A DNA stretch of 47,485 bases from an uncultured Granulosicoccaceae bacterium (lineage in GTDB: Bacteria > Pseudomonadota > Gammaproteobacteria > Granulosicoccales > Granulosicoccaceae): assembly GCA_937998875.1 (NCBI GenBank), contig CALLBO010000043.1:1-47485 (forward strand). The letters are read 5' to 3'. The notes beneath the pieces were generated by a model. The model saw nothing but the letters and a program-made list of their open reading frames with translations. It had not been told where the DNA came from and searched no databases. The translations under genes were made by a program, and so were the position numbers. Below, piece after piece: positions 46,022 through 47,485 of the stretch (the first letter of the stretch is position 1; every line of letters starts with the position of its first letter).

Positions 46022-47246
46022 TGTGTAGAAGTTCAGACTTAATCTGACACTTTACTTTAAAACAGAGGCTGGAAACAGTCTTTAAAAAGTGAGGGTTACC
46101 GGTTTTAATGGAAGTGCAAACTTTCAATTAAAACTTAAGAGGCAACCCTCATGATTAATAGTACAGAGAAAGTCATTTCCCATAAAGTGGGCCTGTTGAA
46201 TCTGGCAGAAGAACTTCAGAACATTTCTCAAGCCTGTAAAGTAATGGGTTTTTCCCGCGATACATTCTATCGTTACAAAGGGGCTGTAGAAGAAGGTGGT
46301 GTGGAGGCTTTGTTGGAGAAAAGCCGTCGGAAACCGAATCTGAGAAATCGTGTGGATCCGGTGGTTGAAGATGCCGTACTCAAGCACGCCATCGAACAAC
46401 CTGCTCATGGACAAACCAGAACGAGCAATGAGTTGCGCAAGCTGGGTGTGTTTGTATCTCCCTCCGGTGTACGCAGCATCTGGTTACGTCACGATTTGGC
46501 GTGTTTTAAGGGCAGGTTGAAGGCTCTGGAGAAGCATGTAGCACAGACCGGCGAGGTACTCACAGAATCACAGCTGCAAGCGCTGGAACGCAAGAAAGAA
46601 GAGGAGCAAGCGCACGGCGAAATCGAGACGGAACACCCCGGTTATCTTGGCTCTCAGGACACTTTCTATGTCGGCACCCTTAAAGGCGTTGGCAGGGTAT
46701 ACCAGCAGACCTATGTCGACACCTACTGCAAAGTGGCACATGCAAAGCTGTATACGAGCAAGACGCCGATTACAGCCGCAGATCTACTCAACGAACGCGT
46801 TCTGCCGTTCTATGAAGAGCACGAACTGCCTGTGCTGAGAATACTGACAGATCGAGGCACTGAGTATTGTGGCAAGCCAGAGCATCACGACTATCAACTG
46901 TACCTGGCGCTAAACGATATCGACCACACTCGCACTAAAGCACGTCACCCACAAACCAACGGAATCGTCGAGAGGTTTCATAAAACCATTCTCAATGAGT
47001 TCTACCAGGTGACTTTTAGAAAACATGTCTATCAAAGTATTGAACAACTTCAAAGTGATCTTGACGATTGGCTGGAGACGTACAATACTGAACGCACACA
47101 TCAGGGTAAGATGTGCTGCGGTAGAACGCCATTGGATACTATGATCGATGGTAAGAAAATCTGGCAGCAGAAGAATGTAGCTTAAACTTCATCTGACAGC
47201 CACTCCGTTAAACTCGGTAACTGTCAGATCAAGACGCTTCTACACA
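46022..47246 (+). mobile_element. IS481-family insertion sequence
   Basis: Terminal inverted repeats are TGTGTAGAAG...ATCTGACA at the left (46022-46049) and its imperfect inverse at the right (47222-47246), enclosing one transposase gene: 1,225 bases in all, normal for IS481. The element looks complete. A target duplication is unclear; TTA borders both ends at most. A partial copy of the left tip, ACAGTTATGTGTAGAA, lies directly outside the element (just before 46014). Confidence 0.85.
46151..47185 (+). CDS. IS481-family transposase
   Basis: A 344-residue DDE transposase. The N-terminal helix-turn-helix covers about residues 10-60 (ISQACKVMGFSRDTFYRYKG), with a second DNA-binding helical part to about 120. 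The rve catalytic core has Asp in GSQDTFYVGT, Asp in ILTDRGTEYCG and Glu in NGIVERFHKTI. The last part has YNTERTHQGKMCCGRTP. An AGAGG site lies 8 bases before ATG. The reading frame is intact, so the element may be active. Confidence 0.93.
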   Translation: MINSTEKVISHKVGLLNLAEELQNISQACKVMGFSRDTFYRYKGAVEEGGVEALLEKSRRKPNLRNRVDPVVEDAVLKHAIEQPAHGQTRTSNELRKLGVFVSPSGVRSIWLRHDLACFKGRLKALEKHVAQTGEVLTESQLQALERKKEEEQAHGEIETEHPGYLGSQDTFYVGTLKGVGRVYQQTYVDTYCKVAHAKLYTSKTPITAADLLNERVLPFYEEHELPVLRILTDRGTEYCGKPEHHDYQLYLALNDIDHTRTKARHPQTNGIVERFHKTILNEFYQVTFRKHVYQSIEQLQSDLDDWLETYNTERTHQGKMCCGRTPLDTMIDGKKIWQQKNVA

Positions 47247-47338
47247 TTATATCAACTTCTACAGCTTACATAATAATGTAACCTTCAATTAAAATTGAAA
47301 CCAAATTAGGCAACTCTCCTCATACCACAAACGATACA

Positions 47339-47485
47339 TCAAGAAGCAGATCTGAAACCATGATGACGTAATAATGCTACTTGTTTCGCTTCATCTAGAT
47401 CAGCAGCTACCATTTCCGCACACATCTCCCTAACACCAATTTTGGGCTCCCAACCCAGCTCGTCCTTCGCTTTTGTCGGATCTCC
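47339..47485 (-). CDS. gmd: GDP-mannose 4,6-dehydratase, C-terminal end (cut by window)
   Basis: The last 48 residues of a leftward gene are visible before its TGA (47341-47339). [20 protein letters not shown] is the characteristic C-terminal pattern of Gmd, followed by [20 protein letters not shown] and HHGF. Gmd turns GDP-mannose to GDP-4-keto-6-deoxymannose for fucose or related sugars of surface polysaccharides. The 5' part is outside the window. The IS481 element ends about 90 bases downstream of its stop. Confidence 0.85.
   Translation of the reverse strand, partial: GDPTKAKDELGWEPKIGVREMCAEMVAADLDEAKQVALLRHHGFRSAS

Noticed and set aside
1..47485. tRNA, rRNA, CRISPR array, prophage or replication origin
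   Set aside because: No cloverleaf-type arms, spaced direct repeats, phage structural genes or iteron clusters were seen by eye on either strand.

Overview
The window looks like chromosomal DNA of a free-living, probably marine, heterotrophic gammaproteobacterium. This rests on moderate G+C, Gram-negative signal peptides and a lipobox, an ABC-type assimilatory nitrate system, a DmdA-like demethylase, a sulfatase and several solute-uptake ABC transporters. The taxonomic guess is inference; no rRNA, tRNA or CRISPR array was seen.

Left part (1-14.1 kb): a bidirectional catabolic locus. Leftward from about 7.15 kb run six tightly packed genes: an XRE-cupin regulator, a small GAF protein, HyuA, HyuB, an MDR-type reductase and an M24 (Xaa-Pro dipeptidase-like) peptidase. 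Rightward run a five-gene peptide/nickel-type ABC importer and a second HyuB. The 120-bp gap between the arms has an 8+8 bp inverted repeat whose two halves are each a TTGACA -35 box facing opposite ways, a likely shared operator. The locus looks built to import and hydrolyse a cyclic amide or peptide-like compound (hydantoin, oxoproline or lactam type).

Middle part (14.1-24.5 kb): an M20 deacylase, an SDR dehydrogenase and a sulfatase run leftward. A decayed C-terminus of a second sulfatase lies just past the sulfatase gene. Rightward runs an unusual set: a ThDP-dependent acetolactate-synthase-like enzyme, a transthyretin/HIUase-like protein lacking the usual C-terminal tetrapeptide, a DmdA-like tetrahydrofolate demethylase, and an NMT1/SsuA-type importer. 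This set has no obvious textbook pathway and is the best candidate for something new.

Nitrate block (24.6-34.5 kb): a complete leftward assimilatory unit nrtA-nrtB-nrtCD(fused)-nirB-nirD-nasA. NrtABCD imports nitrate, NasA reduces it to nitrite and NirBD reduces nitrite to ammonium. A 14-bp tandem duplication at the nirB start makes a five-codon upstream ORF.

Right part (35-47.5 kb): a trimethylamine-dehydrogenase-family flavoprotein gene broken by a one-base shift in an A run, a lipobox protein with beta-barrel-like sequence, an AbrB-family membrane protein, MTA/SAH nucleosidase, a type III glutamine synthetase/gamma-glutamylmethylamide synthetase homologue coupled to a MetX-like hydrolase, a methyltransferase, a small TTG-start protein, and a secreted protein made of two six-cysteine repeats. 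An IS481-family element and the C-terminal end of gmd close the window. Intergenic DNA here is rich in small palindromic, MITE-like repeats; one 34-base arm occurs identically at 37.6 and 45.9 kb.
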